This document shows, one piece after another, positions 24,303 to 33,925 of a DNA stretch of 64,000 bases (the stretch's first letter is position 1; the number at the start of each line of letters is the position of its first letter). A model generated the notes under the pieces. It was not told where the DNA came from. It saw nothing but the letters and a program-made list of their open reading frames with translations, and searched no databases. The translations under genes were made by a program, and so were the position numbers. Source of the DNA: Aliarcobacter trophiarum LMG 25534 (GTDB lineage Bacteria > Campylobacterota > Campylobacteria > Campylobacterales > Arcobacteraceae); the NCBI RefSeq assembly GCF_003355515.1, contig NZ_CP031367.1:1488001-1552000 (forward strand), read 5' to 3'.

Positions 24303-27187
24303 TATCTCTTTTTATATATTAAATCTATACTTTGGGTCTTTTCCATAAGACCCAATTCCAAATTCCAAAGCTTTGTAAGTTCTCTTAAGAAAATCAACTC
24401 TCCATTTGTAGCTTTATCTTTAATCATAATTTGATTTTTATCACCTATTTTTTTACCAACTGTTGTCTCAATATATTGAGTTTTTGGGTCATAATCAAAG
24501 TGTAATACATCAATTCCTATCTCTTTGACATAATCTTTTGATAACTCATTTAATATAAAAAGAGAAGCTTGTGCCTCTCTATTTTGTTCACTTACTGAAC
24601 TATTTGAAAATTTTGTTCCAAAAATCAAGTAAGATAAAATATCTTTTGAGTTCATTGCTGGGTTTGATCTTAAATTTACTCTAGGATTTTCCATAGAACC
24701 AGTAATATCAATAAATATCTCTACATTATCAATTTTTGTATTTGCTTTTATATCCAAAATTGGATTTATATTTTCTAGACCTCTAAATTGTAGATTTGAA
24801 TCTTCTATCTTATATGTCTTACCAAGTTCACTAAAAGTTCCATTAATATTTGAAACTCTTCCAAAAATTCTCAAATCATTTTCAAACTCTTTTTTTATCT
24901 GTAAATTGGCTTCTAGTTTTAACTCTATATTTTTTGTAATATATTTAATATCATTTGAAATAAGTCTCAAATTCAATCCAATATTTTTAGTAAAAAAATC
25001 TTTTTTTATCTCATTGTTTCCACTACTTACAATGATTATATCTCTATCTTTACTAATATTTAAAGCTGGAATATTATAAAAACTCTCTATTTTATTTGGG
25101 TTTATAACTCCCGATATATAGATTTTACTATTTTCTTTAAAGTTTATATCAAGACTAGAAGTTATAGCTCCTTTTCCATATACAAGATGTTCAACAAATA
25201 AATCTTTTGTAATTATATTTAAAATCAAATCTTCACCACTTTTTGAACTATTCAAAGATAGATTCTCAAATTCAAAATTCCCAGAAAAATTTGATATATT
25301 TAAATAAGCTTTTTTTAAAAGTGTGAATTTTTTATTGAAATTTATATCATAAACTTTTTTTATATAAAAATCTGTTTTATCAAGAGTAATTTTCTCTTTT
25401 TCAAATTCTCCTTTTATATCTATCTTCTCAATACTATTATCCTCAAAAGAGATTTTAGGACTTACAATCTCAAAATAAACTCTATCTTTTAATAGTTTTA
25501 AATCAATATTTAACAAACCAAAAAGATTTAAATCAGAAATTTCTAAGATTTTCTTTAACTCTTTTTCAAAAATACTAAGCTCTTTTATATCTGTTTTTAA
25601 CTCTAAAATATCGCCACTTCTCTTTAAGTCTGATCTAAAAGAGATATTTTGAAATTTAGCTTCAATACTATCTTTTTTACTTTTTAGCTCAAAATTCATA
25701 TCAAAGTTATCATTTAAAATAGTACTTGATTTTAAAATAAGATTATCTTCAAACTCCCCTTTTATATTTGAATTTATCTTTGAAACTTTTATATTTTTAT
25801 CCAATTTATAAATAGTGTTTGGATTTAGATTTTTTATATTTAAATCAAATATAATTTTTTTAAGATTTTTTGTATTTAAATTCATTTTTATATATTTTGA
25901 GTTTAAATCCATATTCAAAAAGTTCTTTTTGTAACTTGTATCTATACTAAAGTTTCCCAACTCTTTTATATTTAAGTCTTTATATTTTAGATTTTCAACA
26001 ATCGATTTTGAATTTAAAATTAAATTTTCTAAATCATCTAAATTTAATTTTAAATCCAATATCGATTTTTTATCTGCATAATTAGTAAAAACATCAAGTT
26101 TGGAAGTAATATCTATACTCTTATTATCTATTTTTGCAACTCCATCAAAAATTAAACTATCTATTTTTAAAATAAAATCATCTATTTTTACTAAGTTCTC
26201 TTCCAAAATATTCTTAAATACTATCTCTTTTTGCTTACCTATTAAACTTGATTTTATCTCTAAATCTTTATCTAAAGATTGATAAATACTCTTTTTTACA
26301 GTTGTATTTAACTCTGCTTCAAAATTTAAACTCTCTAAATCATTATTTAATATTTTAGCTTTTGCATCTAGTCTTGTAAAAATTTGCTCATAATTTAAAA
26401 TAGAGTTTAAACTTGAAATCTCAAGATTAGAGTTTTTAATATCATAGTTTCCTACAAGCTTTATATCTCTTATATCGATTTTCTCTTTCAAATCAATAAT
26501 CTTTAAATCATCACTCTTTATAGTAAACCCCATTTTTTCTAAATCACCACTTGCATTTAACTCAAATTTTGCTTTTGCATACTCTTTTAAATCAATATTT
26601 GAACTAAGTTTATACTCATTGTTTTTTATCTTTATTTCTGTTTCAAGATTTGCGATATTTGATTTTATTGTTGTAAATATCTCTGCACTTATATTATCTT
26701 TTAGATTAGAACTGATATTTTTAGCATTTAAAACTATCTCATCTATCTTTTGGTTTTCGTAAGAAAAATCAGAAATTGAAATCTCAAAATTTTTTATAAA
26801 TAAAGAGAATGGTATCTCAAAACTACTACTTTCTTCACTTTGGCTTTGATTACTATCTTTTATATAAGATATTAACTTATCTTCAAAAACTATCTCTTCT
26901 GTCTTTAAATCATAAATATTTATCTCTTTTAATAAAAGAGGAATAATAGTAGGTTTTATATATAAGCTTTTTGCTCTTACCATATCATCATAATTTAGAT
27001 CATAAATCTTAAAACCATCAAATATAGTTCCATCAACTTTACTATATTTAAAAGTGGGAAACTCAACACTAATATAATCAAATATCTTTTTTGTCACATC
27101 TTTTGATGTAATAAGATATAAGAATATTACTAAAAATAGAGCTACTATTGTAAAAAATAGATATTTCAAAACTCTTAAACTTCTCAA
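24299..27187 (-). CDS. tamB: TamB-like translocation/assembly or lipid-bridge protein
   Basis: A 962-residue periplasm-spanning protein with one N-terminal membrane anchor (about residues 8-27), a very long beta-rich Asn/Lys/Ile/Asp repeat body, and the C-terminal DUF490 region with NINGTFSELGKTYKIEDS, NPRVNLRSNPAMNSKDILSYL and a terminal YKKRY. Such proteins partner with TamA in outer-membrane biogenesis, probably as a phospholipid conduit. Shorter than E. coli TamB (about 1260). The start overlaps the tamA stop by four bases. The stop shares a TTAA with the convergent PBP gene. Confidence 0.85.
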   Translation of the reverse strand: MRSLRVLKYLFFTIVALFLVIFLYLITSKDVTKKIFDYISVEFPTFKYSKVDGTIFDGFKIYDLNYDDMVRAKSLYIKPTIIPLLLKEINIYDLKTEEIVFEDKLISYIKDSNQSQSEESSSFEIPFSLFIKNFEISISDFSYENQKIDEIVLNAKNISSNLKDNISAEIFTTIKSNIANLETEIKIKNNEYKLSSNIDLKEYAKAKFELNASGDLEKMGFTIKSDDLKIIDLKEKIDIRDIKLVGNYDIKNSNLEISSLNSILNYEQIFTRLDAKAKILNNDLESLNFEAELNTTVKKSIYQSLDKDLEIKSSLIGKQKEIVFKNILEENLVKIDDFILKIDSLIFDGVAKIDNKSIDITSKLDVFTNYADKKSILDLKLNLDDLENLILNSKSIVENLKYKDLNIKELGNFSIDTSYKKNFLNMDLNSKYIKMNLNTKNLKKIIFDLNIKNLNPNTIYKLDKNIKVSKINSNIKGEFEDNLILKSSTILNDNFDMNFELKSKKDSIEAKFQNISFRSDLKRSGDILELKTDIKELSIFEKELKKILEISDLNLFGLLNIDLKLLKDRVYFEIVSPKISFEDNSIEKIDIKGEFEKEKITLDKTDFYIKKVYDINFNKKFTLLKKAYLNISNFSGNFEFENLSLNSSKSGEDLILNIITKDLFVEHLVYGKGAITSSLDINFKENSKIYISGVINPNKIESFYNIPALNISKDRDIIIVSSGNNEIKKDFFTKNIGLNLRLISNDIKYITKNIELKLEANLQIKKEFENDLRIFGRVSNINGTFSELGKTYKIEDSNLQFRGLENINPILDIKANTKIDNVEIFIDITGSMENPRVNLRSNPAMNSKDILSYLIFGTKFSNSSVSEQNREAQASLFILNELSKDYVKEIGIDVLHFDYDPKTQYIETTVGKKIGDKNQIMIKDKATNGELIFLRELTKLWNLELGLMEKTQSIDLIYKKRY

Positions 27188-28872
27188 AACACTTGCCCTA
27201 TTCCTATATGAAATACAAATCCACCATCATCTTGTGGGAAACCAAAATCAACTCTAAAGGGACCAATAGGAGTATAATATCTAGCACCAAAACCAAAAGA
27301 GTTATAGAATTTATCATTAAATTTATTTGTCTCCATACTTAGCATTGTAGAGTCAAAGAAAGTCACAAGACCTACATTTTTATAAATATTATACTCAAAC
27401 TCCAAACTACTATCTATCATACTAAGCCCACCGTATGGATTATCATCACTATCTTTTAGTCCAACTTTTTCATATGCATATCCTCTATTACTATATGCTC
27501 CTCCAGCAAAAAAGTGTTTAAAAATAGGCAAATCTCGATCTAATGTTCCTATTTTTGTTTTCAAAGATGCAGTGAGTTTATCGAAGGTTTTAATATATCT
27601 TAAATCAGTAACAGTTTTTAAGTAGTCATACTCACTTCCTAAAAATTTTGAACCATCTTCTATATAAAAAGATAAAAAATATCCATCCTTTGGGTTTAAA
27701 CTATCATCTCTTCTATCTAATTTAATCTCATAAAACAAAGAGTTTAAAAGATAGGTTCCACTTTCATACTCTTTTAAATCTGATTTAATTGTAGAGTGTT
27801 CAGCCAAAAATCCAACACTATTTGGTAAGTTATAAATCTCTTTTGAAAGAGTCAATCTATCTTGTAGTTTTTTTTGTGAATAGCTTGTATAATCCATATC
27901 TTCATAAGAGACATCATTGTTTAAAGAGATATTTCCTTTGATAAAATATGGGTCAAAAATATTATTATATAGTTCAAAACCTTCACTATTTACCTTTGTT
28001 CCTAAAGTAAATTGTTTTAAATCTCCTAAAAAGTTATCATTTTTGTGTTGAGCTTTAAATCTAAACTTTTTATCAGTATCGTATCCAAAACCAAACATAT
28101 TCTCTTTGAAAAAGCCCTCTTCTAAATTTATATTTATAGGAATAAATTCACTATTTGATTCAAAATCTGGTTCAACTATTATAGTTTTATAAATACCAAA
28201 GTTATATAGATTTTCATAAGTTTTATCAAGAAGTTTTGAGTTATATATCTGCCCTTTTTTAAACTCAATATGCTTTTGTAAAAGCTCTTGGCTAATATTT
28301 GCACTATTTTTAATATTTATATCTCCAAAATATTGAAGTTTATTTTTTGTTATTTTATAGATTAGATCAACTCTATACTCATCTAAATTTATATAAGCTT
28401 TTGCATTTATATCTGCTTTTGAATAACCATTTTCATTTAAATGTTTTCTTATATCTTTTTTTGATTCTGTAAATTTTGATGAGATAAAAACCTCATCTTT
28501 TTTAAAACTTACAAATCTTTTATACTCATCTTCTACCTCTATAGAGTTTACCTTTATTGGTTCATTTTTTATAATCTCTATCTTTGCATTATTATCTTTT
28601 ATCTCATAATTTACAGTAGCTTTATAAAAACCTAAACTATCTAAATACTCTTTTAGTTGCTCACTACAATTTTCTATATCTTTTTTTATAAAAGTTGGAT
28701 TCTTTTTCCAAATCTTATAAAACTCATCATATGAAAAGCCACAAATAGTATCAAGATTTGATTTAGAAAAATCCCCTAGAACTAAATCTATATCTCCGAT
28801 ATACTCTATTTTTTTTATCTCATTTGCAAAACAATTTATAGTTAAAAATAAAAAAAATAGAAAAACTTTCAA
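27184..28872 (-). CDS. tamA: TamA-like Omp85 outer membrane protein
   Basis: A 562-residue BamA/TamA-superfamily protein. The signal peptide is MKVFLFFLFLTINCFA, followed by about 230 residues of POTRA-like repeats (for example GFYKATVNYEIKDN and NGYSKADINAKAYI) and a 16-strand barrel. The barrel has the surface loop GGAYSNRGYAY (the RGY motif of lid loop L6) and a terminal Phe in HIGIGQVF. It pairs with the downstream tamB through a four-base overlap, the classic tamAB arrangement. Confidence 0.88.
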   Translation of the reverse strand: MKVFLFFLFLTINCFANEIKKIEYIGDIDLVLGDFSKSNLDTICGFSYDEFYKIWKKNPTFIKKDIENCSEQLKEYLDSLGFYKATVNYEIKDNNAKIEIIKNEPIKVNSIEVEDEYKRFVSFKKDEVFISSKFTESKKDIRKHLNENGYSKADINAKAYINLDEYRVDLIYKITKNKLQYFGDINIKNSANISQELLQKHIEFKKGQIYNSKLLDKTYENLYNFGIYKTIIVEPDFESNSEFIPININLEEGFFKENMFGFGYDTDKKFRFKAQHKNDNFLGDLKQFTLGTKVNSEGFELYNNIFDPYFIKGNISLNNDVSYEDMDYTSYSQKKLQDRLTLSKEIYNLPNSVGFLAEHSTIKSDLKEYESGTYLLNSLFYEIKLDRRDDSLNPKDGYFLSFYIEDGSKFLGSEYDYLKTVTDLRYIKTFDKLTASLKTKIGTLDRDLPIFKHFFAGGAYSNRGYAYEKVGLKDSDDNPYGGLSMIDSSLEFEYNIYKNVGLVTFFDSTMLSMETNKFNDKFYNSFGFGARYYTPIGPFRVDFGFPQDDGGFVFHIGIGQVF

Positions 28873-28889
28873 ATTAATCTCTTAAAATT

Positions 28890-29417
28890 TTAAATCTCTT
28901 TTTTTAAAACTAAAAGTTTTAACTCTTCTTGCTTATTTGAGCTCCATTTTTCTGATCTTGGAAACTCAATATAACTATTTGTATTTTGATAACCTCTTCT
29001 AATATAATAGTCTCTTAACTCTGTTCTACTTGAAATTACCTCCATAACAAAACTTTTAATCTTCCAAATCTTTGAAGTTTCAAGCTCTGTAAACTCCAAA
29101 AGTCTTCTTCCAACTCCACTTGCTTGAATATTTGGATCAACTGCAAAAAGTCCTATATAAATAGTATTATCTTCAAGTTTTGCCTGTATAGTAGCCACAA
29201 CTTGATTATTATTTTTTGCTATAAAAGTTTTTGTATTTTTCTCTTTTAAATACTCATTTAGCATATCTATATCAATTCTAATTCCGCTTAAAAGATGTGC
29301 TTCACCTGTCCAAGCATTTCCTTTTAACTCCCCTCTATATGCCTCATTTATTATCTTTACAACCTCTTCTTTATCTTTTGTATTTTCTAACTTTAACTCA
29401 AAAAATTCTAAATTCAT
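28890..29417 (-). CDS. GNAT family N-acetyltransferase
   Basis: A 175-residue acetyltransferase. The acetyl-CoA-binding motif is ASGVGRRLLEF, preceded by IYIGLFAVDPNIQ, and the C-terminal YYIRRGYQNTN motif is typical. The substrate cannot be read from the sequence. It sits between mfd and tamA with short gaps (27 and 17 bases), so it is cotranscribed with them. Confidence 0.88.
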   Translation of the reverse strand: MNLEFFELKLENTKDKEEVVKIINEAYRGELKGNAWTGEAHLLSGIRIDIDMLNEYLKEKNTKTFIAKNNNQVVATIQAKLEDNTIYIGLFAVDPNIQASGVGRRLLEFTELETSKIWKIKSFVMEVISSRTELRDYYIRRGYQNTNSYIEFPRSEKWSSNKQEELKLLVLKKEI

Positions 29418-29444
29418 AATATATTCTCCCTTTTCTATTTTTAA

Positions 29445-32429
29445 CTATTTTCTCAAATACTCTAAAGTAGCACTTATAATATCGTCATCATCTTTGCTTC
29501 TTGATTTTATACTCTCTTTTACACTATTTTTTATAAAAGTAATATTCATCTCATAAGAGCTTATCTGCTCTATATTTTTTGATATTGCTAATATTTTTAT
29601 TAAAATCAGATCCATAAATTGTTTTGTAGGAGTATCAAGTTTTCCAAATCTATCCTCCATCTCTTCTTCAATTTCATATAAAGTCTCTTTACTTACAGCA
29701 CGACTTAGCCTTCTATAAAGTTCAAGTCTTATTCTATCTTCACTTATATAATCTTCACTAATATATGCAGAAATTGCTAATTTTATATCTATATTTTTCT
29801 CATTTGTTTTTATTTCTCCACTTAAAATTGCCAAAGTATCTTCAAGCATTTTAAGATACAAACCATAACCAATCTGTTTTATATGTCCACTTTGCTCAGC
29901 TCCAATAATGTTTCCACCACCCCTTATTTCTAAATCTTGGTGAGCTAAAGCTGTTCCACTTCCTAAATATGAGTTTGATTCTAAAGCAACAAGCCTTTTT
30001 ATAGCTTCAGGTGTTATTTTGCTCTTATCTTCAACTACATAGTAACAAAATCCCTCTTTATTACTTCGTCCAACTCTTCCTCTTAATTGATGTAAATCAG
30101 CAATCCCAAACCTATCTGCTCCATCAATTATTATTGAGTTTGCGTTTGGTAAGTGAATTCCACTTTCAACTATAGAAGTTGCAAGTAAAATATCAAACTC
30201 TTTATTTTCAAAAGCTTCAATTATCTTTTCAGTAGTATCTGCTTTTATTTGAGAGTGAATAATCTCTACTTTTATATTTGGCACTATTTCAAGTAAATCT
30301 TTTTTCTTAGCTTCAATAGAAGCTATGTTATTATGAACATAGAAAAGTTGTCCTCCTCTTCTTTTCTCCCTTAAAATAACCTCTTTTATTAAAGAATCAC
30401 TATACTCTTTTACAAAAGTTCTCACTCCTAATCTCTCACTTGGAGGTGTTAAAAGGCTACTCATTCCTTTTAGTTTTGATAAAGCTAAATTTAAAGTCCT
30501 TGGAATTGGTGTTGCACTCATAGAGAAAATATGCACATCTTCTCTTAGAGCTTTTAGTTTCTCTTTTTGTTTTACTCCAAATTTATGCTCTTCATCAATT
30601 ATTACAAGTGCAAGATTATTTGTTTTAATATCAAGCAAAGAGTGTGTTCCAATTACTAGTTTAATAGAGCCATCTTCTAAACCTTTTTTAATAGAGTTTT
30701 TCTCTTTTGTTGTTGTTTTTCCATCTAATTTATAAACATCAATTCCAAAATCTTTAAATCTTTTTGAAATTGAGTGGTAGTGTTGTGTTGCTAAAAGTGT
30801 AGTTGGACATACAAAAACTGTTTGATATCCACTATTTATAACAGCAAGTAAAGCATTCATAGCAACTTCAGTTTTTCCAAAACCAACATCTCCACTTAAA
30901 AGTCTATCCATAACTTTTCCACTACTTAAATCAGCTAATATCTCATTTATACTTCTAGTTTGATCTTTTGTATAAGCAAATCCTGCCTTTGCTTGAAAAT
31001 CTTTTATCACATATTCATCTATAAATATTTTAATCCCATTTACAAGCTCCCTTGCAGCTGCTAATTTTATAATATCATTTGCGATTTCAAAAAGCCTATC
31101 TTTTACTTTTTCTTTAAGTTTTGTAAAACTTCCACGACCAAGTTTATCAACTATCGCATAACTCTCACCATCTGCAACATATCTATCAATTGTATCAATA
31201 TTCTCAACAGGAATTAAAAGTCTATCTTCTCCTTGATAGTTGATTACAACAAAATCTCTTTTTGCTCCCATTATTGAAACTGGTTCTATCCCTTTATATA
31301 CACCAATTCCATGCTTTTCATGAACCACAAAATCATTTAAAACTAACTCATCAACAACTAGTTTTACTCTTTTTTTTCTCTTCTTATTTATCTCTTTATT
31401 TAAAGAGATTATAAGTTCCTTACTACTTAATAGATTTATTATCTCTTCACTAAAGTGATATTTTATTAGCTTATCATCAAGTGAAAGTTCAAGAGCTTTT
31501 ACTCTTGCCTCACTAGTAGTTATAATAGTGATTTTTTTGTCTTTATGAAAAGAGATAAACTCTTTTATATTTGAAGGGCTTACCTCTTTATAATCCTTAC
31601 TTGAATATATTTGAGGAAGAGTTAAAAACTTATCTTTATTTAACCTTTTTTCCTCAAAAATATAAGCCTCATCTAACTCACTTAGAGCTTCTTGTGTAAT
31701 AAATGAGTTCATATTTTGTGGCAAATAGTGTGCAAGATTATCTAAATACCAAAAACCTAAAGAGTGAATATCTTTTACAAAAGCATCACTTGTTGAAAGC
31801 TCTATTTTAGAGTTTATCTCTTCAAAACTATCTTCATTTAAAGCTAAAAAAGCAGGAGTTATATTAAAACTCTCAAGCTCATCTTTTTGTGATTTTTGAT
31901 CTTCAATATCAAATTTTCTAATACTTTCAACTTCATCATCAAATAAGCTAACACGATACCCAAAATCACTCCCCAAAGGTGCAATATCAAAAATATCTCC
32001 TCGAAAAGAGACCTCTCCTAAACTAGTAACAATATCTACAAAATAGTATCCCCAACTATAGAGTTTTTGCTTAAAAGAGTTTAAATCAAGTTTATCACCA
32101 AAATTTATTATAAACTCATCAAAACACTCTTTTTTTGGCATAGGAAAGCTAATAGTCCTAAGAGGTGAAATAAGTATCTTATCCTCTTTTTTATATCTAT
32201 AAAAATCTTGTAGAGCTTTTGTAATATCTTGTAATTCATCACTAAAAGAGTGTAAATCATCTTTGAAATTTGCTCTAAAATCTGATAAAACAAATGGCTT
32301 AAAGCCTAAAAATGAGACAATATGTGAAGCTTCTATAGCTTGTTTATCATCATTTACTATTAGAAGTTGGCATTTTTTTAGATTTTTTTCATCTTTTAAA
32401 CTTTTTAAAAATTCATATATATTTTTCAC
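29445..32429 (-). CDS. mfd: Transcription-repair coupling factor
   Basis: ATP-dependent translocase that removes stalled RNA polymerase and recruits UvrA. The 994 residues are shorter than the E. coli protein (1148). The RNA-polymerase-interacting region contains VHEKHGIGVYKG. The RecG-like motor has Walker A GDVGFGKTE (near residue 516), DEEH near 611, SATPIPRTLNLAL and GRVGRSNKEGFCYY. The C-terminal TRCF domain includes DLEIRGGGNIIGAEQSGHI. The start overlaps the upstream gene stop by one base. In Campylobacter mfd is also close to folC. Confidence 0.97.
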   Translation of the reverse strand: MKNIYEFLKSLKDEKNLKKCQLLIVNDDKQAIEASHIVSFLGFKPFVLSDFRANFKDDLHSFSDELQDITKALQDFYRYKKEDKILISPLRTISFPMPKKECFDEFIINFGDKLDLNSFKQKLYSWGYYFVDIVTSLGEVSFRGDIFDIAPLGSDFGYRVSLFDDEVESIRKFDIEDQKSQKDELESFNITPAFLALNEDSFEEINSKIELSTSDAFVKDIHSLGFWYLDNLAHYLPQNMNSFITQEALSELDEAYIFEEKRLNKDKFLTLPQIYSSKDYKEVSPSNIKEFISFHKDKKITIITTSEARVKALELSLDDKLIKYHFSEEIINLLSSKELIISLNKEINKKRKKRVKLVVDELVLNDFVVHEKHGIGVYKGIEPVSIMGAKRDFVVINYQGEDRLLIPVENIDTIDRYVADGESYAIVDKLGRGSFTKLKEKVKDRLFEIANDIIKLAAARELVNGIKIFIDEYVIKDFQAKAGFAYTKDQTRSINEILADLSSGKVMDRLLSGDVGFGKTEVAMNALLAVINSGYQTVFVCPTTLLATQHYHSISKRFKDFGIDVYKLDGKTTTKEKNSIKKGLEDGSIKLVIGTHSLLDIKTNNLALVIIDEEHKFGVKQKEKLKALREDVHIFSMSATPIPRTLNLALSKLKGMSSLLTPPSERLGVRTFVKEYSDSLIKEVILREKRRGGQLFYVHNNIASIEAKKKDLLEIVPNIKVEIIHSQIKADTTEKIIEAFENKEFDILLATSIVESGIHLPNANSIIIDGADRFGIADLHQLRGRVGRSNKEGFCYYVVEDKSKITPEAIKRLVALESNSYLGSGTALAHQDLEIRGGGNIIGAEQSGHIKQIGYGLYLKMLEDTLAILSGEIKTNEKNIDIKLAISAYISEDYISEDRIRLELYRRLSRAVSKETLYEIEEEMEDRFGKLDTPTKQFMDLILIKILAISKNIEQISSYEMNITFIKNSVKESIKSRSKDDDDIISATLEYLRK

Positions 32430-32731
32430 TATTTCTCTTTGCTTAACTCAAAATCATTTGTAGTTTTATCATAATAGTATGCTGGATATGGAGTCTCATT
32501 TAATAAAAAAACTAAATTTGCACTATCAAAACCAGCTTTTTGTAAACCTTTCTTGAAAACTTCCAAAATATAAGCTTTTGTAGCAAAAGTTGTAGTTGTC
32601 GAGTTTCCTGTATATGTAAACTCCTCATTCTCAACTCTTATAAAACCCTCTTTCTTCACATGTTTTTCAAATCTATCTTTATCAACTATTCCAACAACAT
32701 CTAACAAAACCAAAACATCTATTGTAACCAT
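32429..32731 (-). CDS. Conserved-looking 100-aa hypothetical protein upstream of mfd
   Basis: The protein opens MVTIDVLVLLDVVGIVDKDRF and contains a Thr-rich stretch TYTGNSTTTTFATKAY and a Tyr-rich end. It has no membrane segment beyond a mildly hydrophobic start. I do not recognise the family. I took the ATG at 32731, which follows GAGGG at good spacing; a TTG one codon earlier is possible. It overlaps the mfd start by one base, so the two are coupled, and it is the first gene of the mfd-GNAT-tamA-tamB unit. Confidence 0.7.
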   Translation of the reverse strand: MVTIDVLVLLDVVGIVDKDRFEKHVKKEGFIRVENEEFTYTGNSTTTTFATKAYILEVFKKGLQKAGFDSANLVFLLNETPYPAYYYDKTTNDFELSKEK

Positions 32732-32851
32732 CAAAAACCCTCAAAAAAAATTCATGGATTTTAACATAAAGTAGATTTATGCAAAATTACCTATTTTTTT
32801 GCTATTATTATATATTATTATATAATTTTAATCTTTATTAAAGGATTTTTG

Positions 32852-33262
32852 ATGAACTATGAACTTCTAAGTCGCCTTGCTATGCAAGATTCAGAAAGGC
32901 TAAAGAGTGAAAATCTTATTTTGGTAAAAAAAATTGTTCTTCTTGAGCAAGAAAATAAAAACCTAAAAGAGTTTAATTCTATTATTGAAAAAGAAAAGAA
33001 TGCCTATAAAGAGAGAATTGGTCAGATAAAAAATGAGCTAAATGGTTTGGTTATTGAGAAAAATCTACTTTTAGATGAGATTATAATACTTGAAAATAGA
33101 GTAAAGAAACTAGAAGAGAAGATATCAATTCAAAATCAAGAAAAAGAAGAAAAATTCTCGCAAAGAGAGAAAATAAGAGTAAATGAAGATGGAGAGCTTA
33201 TAAGAAATAAAGAGGAAATAAGAGCCAAAAATATACCAAAATCAGTTGAGTTTTACTCATAG
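32852..33262 (+). CDS. Coiled-coil protein of unknown function
   Basis: A 136-residue, highly charged protein, almost entirely coiled coil: heptad-like repeats run from about residue 15 to 105 (for example LVKKIVLLEQENKNLKEF and LENRVKKLEEKI). It has no signal peptide or membrane segment. AAAGGA precedes the ATG, and TATAAT at 32821-32826 is a probable -10. It stands alone, divergent from the mfd unit, and ends at a bidirectional terminator. Function unknown. Confidence 0.75.
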   Translation: MNYELLSRLAMQDSERLKSENLILVKKIVLLEQENKNLKEFNSIIEKEKNAYKERIGQIKNELNGLVIEKNLLLDEIIILENRVKKLEEKISIQNQEKEEKFSQREKIRVNEDGELIRNKEEIRAKNIPKSVEFYS

Positions 33263-33270
33263 TTAAACAA

Positions 33271-33300
33271 AAAAGAGTAAAAAAATATTTTTACTCTTTT
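33271..33300. terminator. Bidirectional terminator
   Basis: AAAAGAGTAAAAA and TTTTTACTCTTTT form a perfect 13-bp stem around a 4-base loop, between the convergent coiled-coil and rhodanese genes. A-runs and T-runs on both sides allow it to work in both directions. Confidence 0.75.
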
Positions 33301-33308
33301 ATTTTAAA

Positions 33309-33824
33309 CTACTTTTTACAGTGTTCAGCGTAATATCCACCAAATTTAGTCTTTTTGCCCTCTTTATTTTCAGAAGCACTATACTTTGTCACAACTGGAT
33401 TACACTCATCAATCCATTGATTAATCCCATAAACCTTAACCTCATCAAAGCCCATTTGTCTAAATGTTTGAGCATTTATAACAGCCCTACTAGCTGTATT
33501 ACAAACCACTATAAGCTTTCGTTTTACAAACTTATCATCATCATCTAAAACTATATTTTCAAGAGCTTTTTCAGGAGCTTCACGTCCTACTCTCATACTT
33601 CCAGCAATAGCACCAGCTGCCCACTCTTCCATTGTTCTTACATCTACAACTGCCCAATCTTTTGAAGATAGTGCTTTTTTAACATCATCAGTAGTTGCCA
33701 AATTTCCATCTTTTTTTGCCTCTTCCTTTAAATTTTTACTTAAAGTATCATAATCTATAAAATCACTAGCAAATAGTGAACTAAAAATCAAAGACCCAGC
33801 AACTATAATTTTTCCAAATTTCAT
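33309..33824 (-). CDS. Periplasmic rhodanese-like protein
   Basis: A 171-residue single-domain rhodanese with an N-terminal signal peptide (cleavage likely after LFAS, residue 20). The domain includes DWAVVDVRTMEEWAAGAIAG and the active-site loop VVCNTASRA with Cys108 and an Arg five residues on, as expected for sulfur transfer. The C-terminal YYAEHCKK adds another Cys. It is monocistronic. A role in periplasmic sulfur or thiol chemistry is likely, but the substrate is unknown. Confidence 0.85.
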   Translation of the reverse strand: MKFGKIIVAGSLIFSSLFASDFIDYDTLSKNLKEEAKKDGNLATTDDVKKALSSKDWAVVDVRTMEEWAAGAIAGSMRVGREAPEKALENIVLDDDDKFVKRKLIVVCNTASRAVINAQTFRQMGFDEVKVYGINQWIDECNPVVTKYSASENKEGKKTKFGGYYAEHCKK

Positions 33825-33925
33825 ATTTAACTCCTAAAATAAAATGTTGTTTAGTGTATAAGAAAGTGCATTAAACTATTATAAAAAATTATACTTAATA
33901 GTTTTATTTTTATTATAAAATATGC

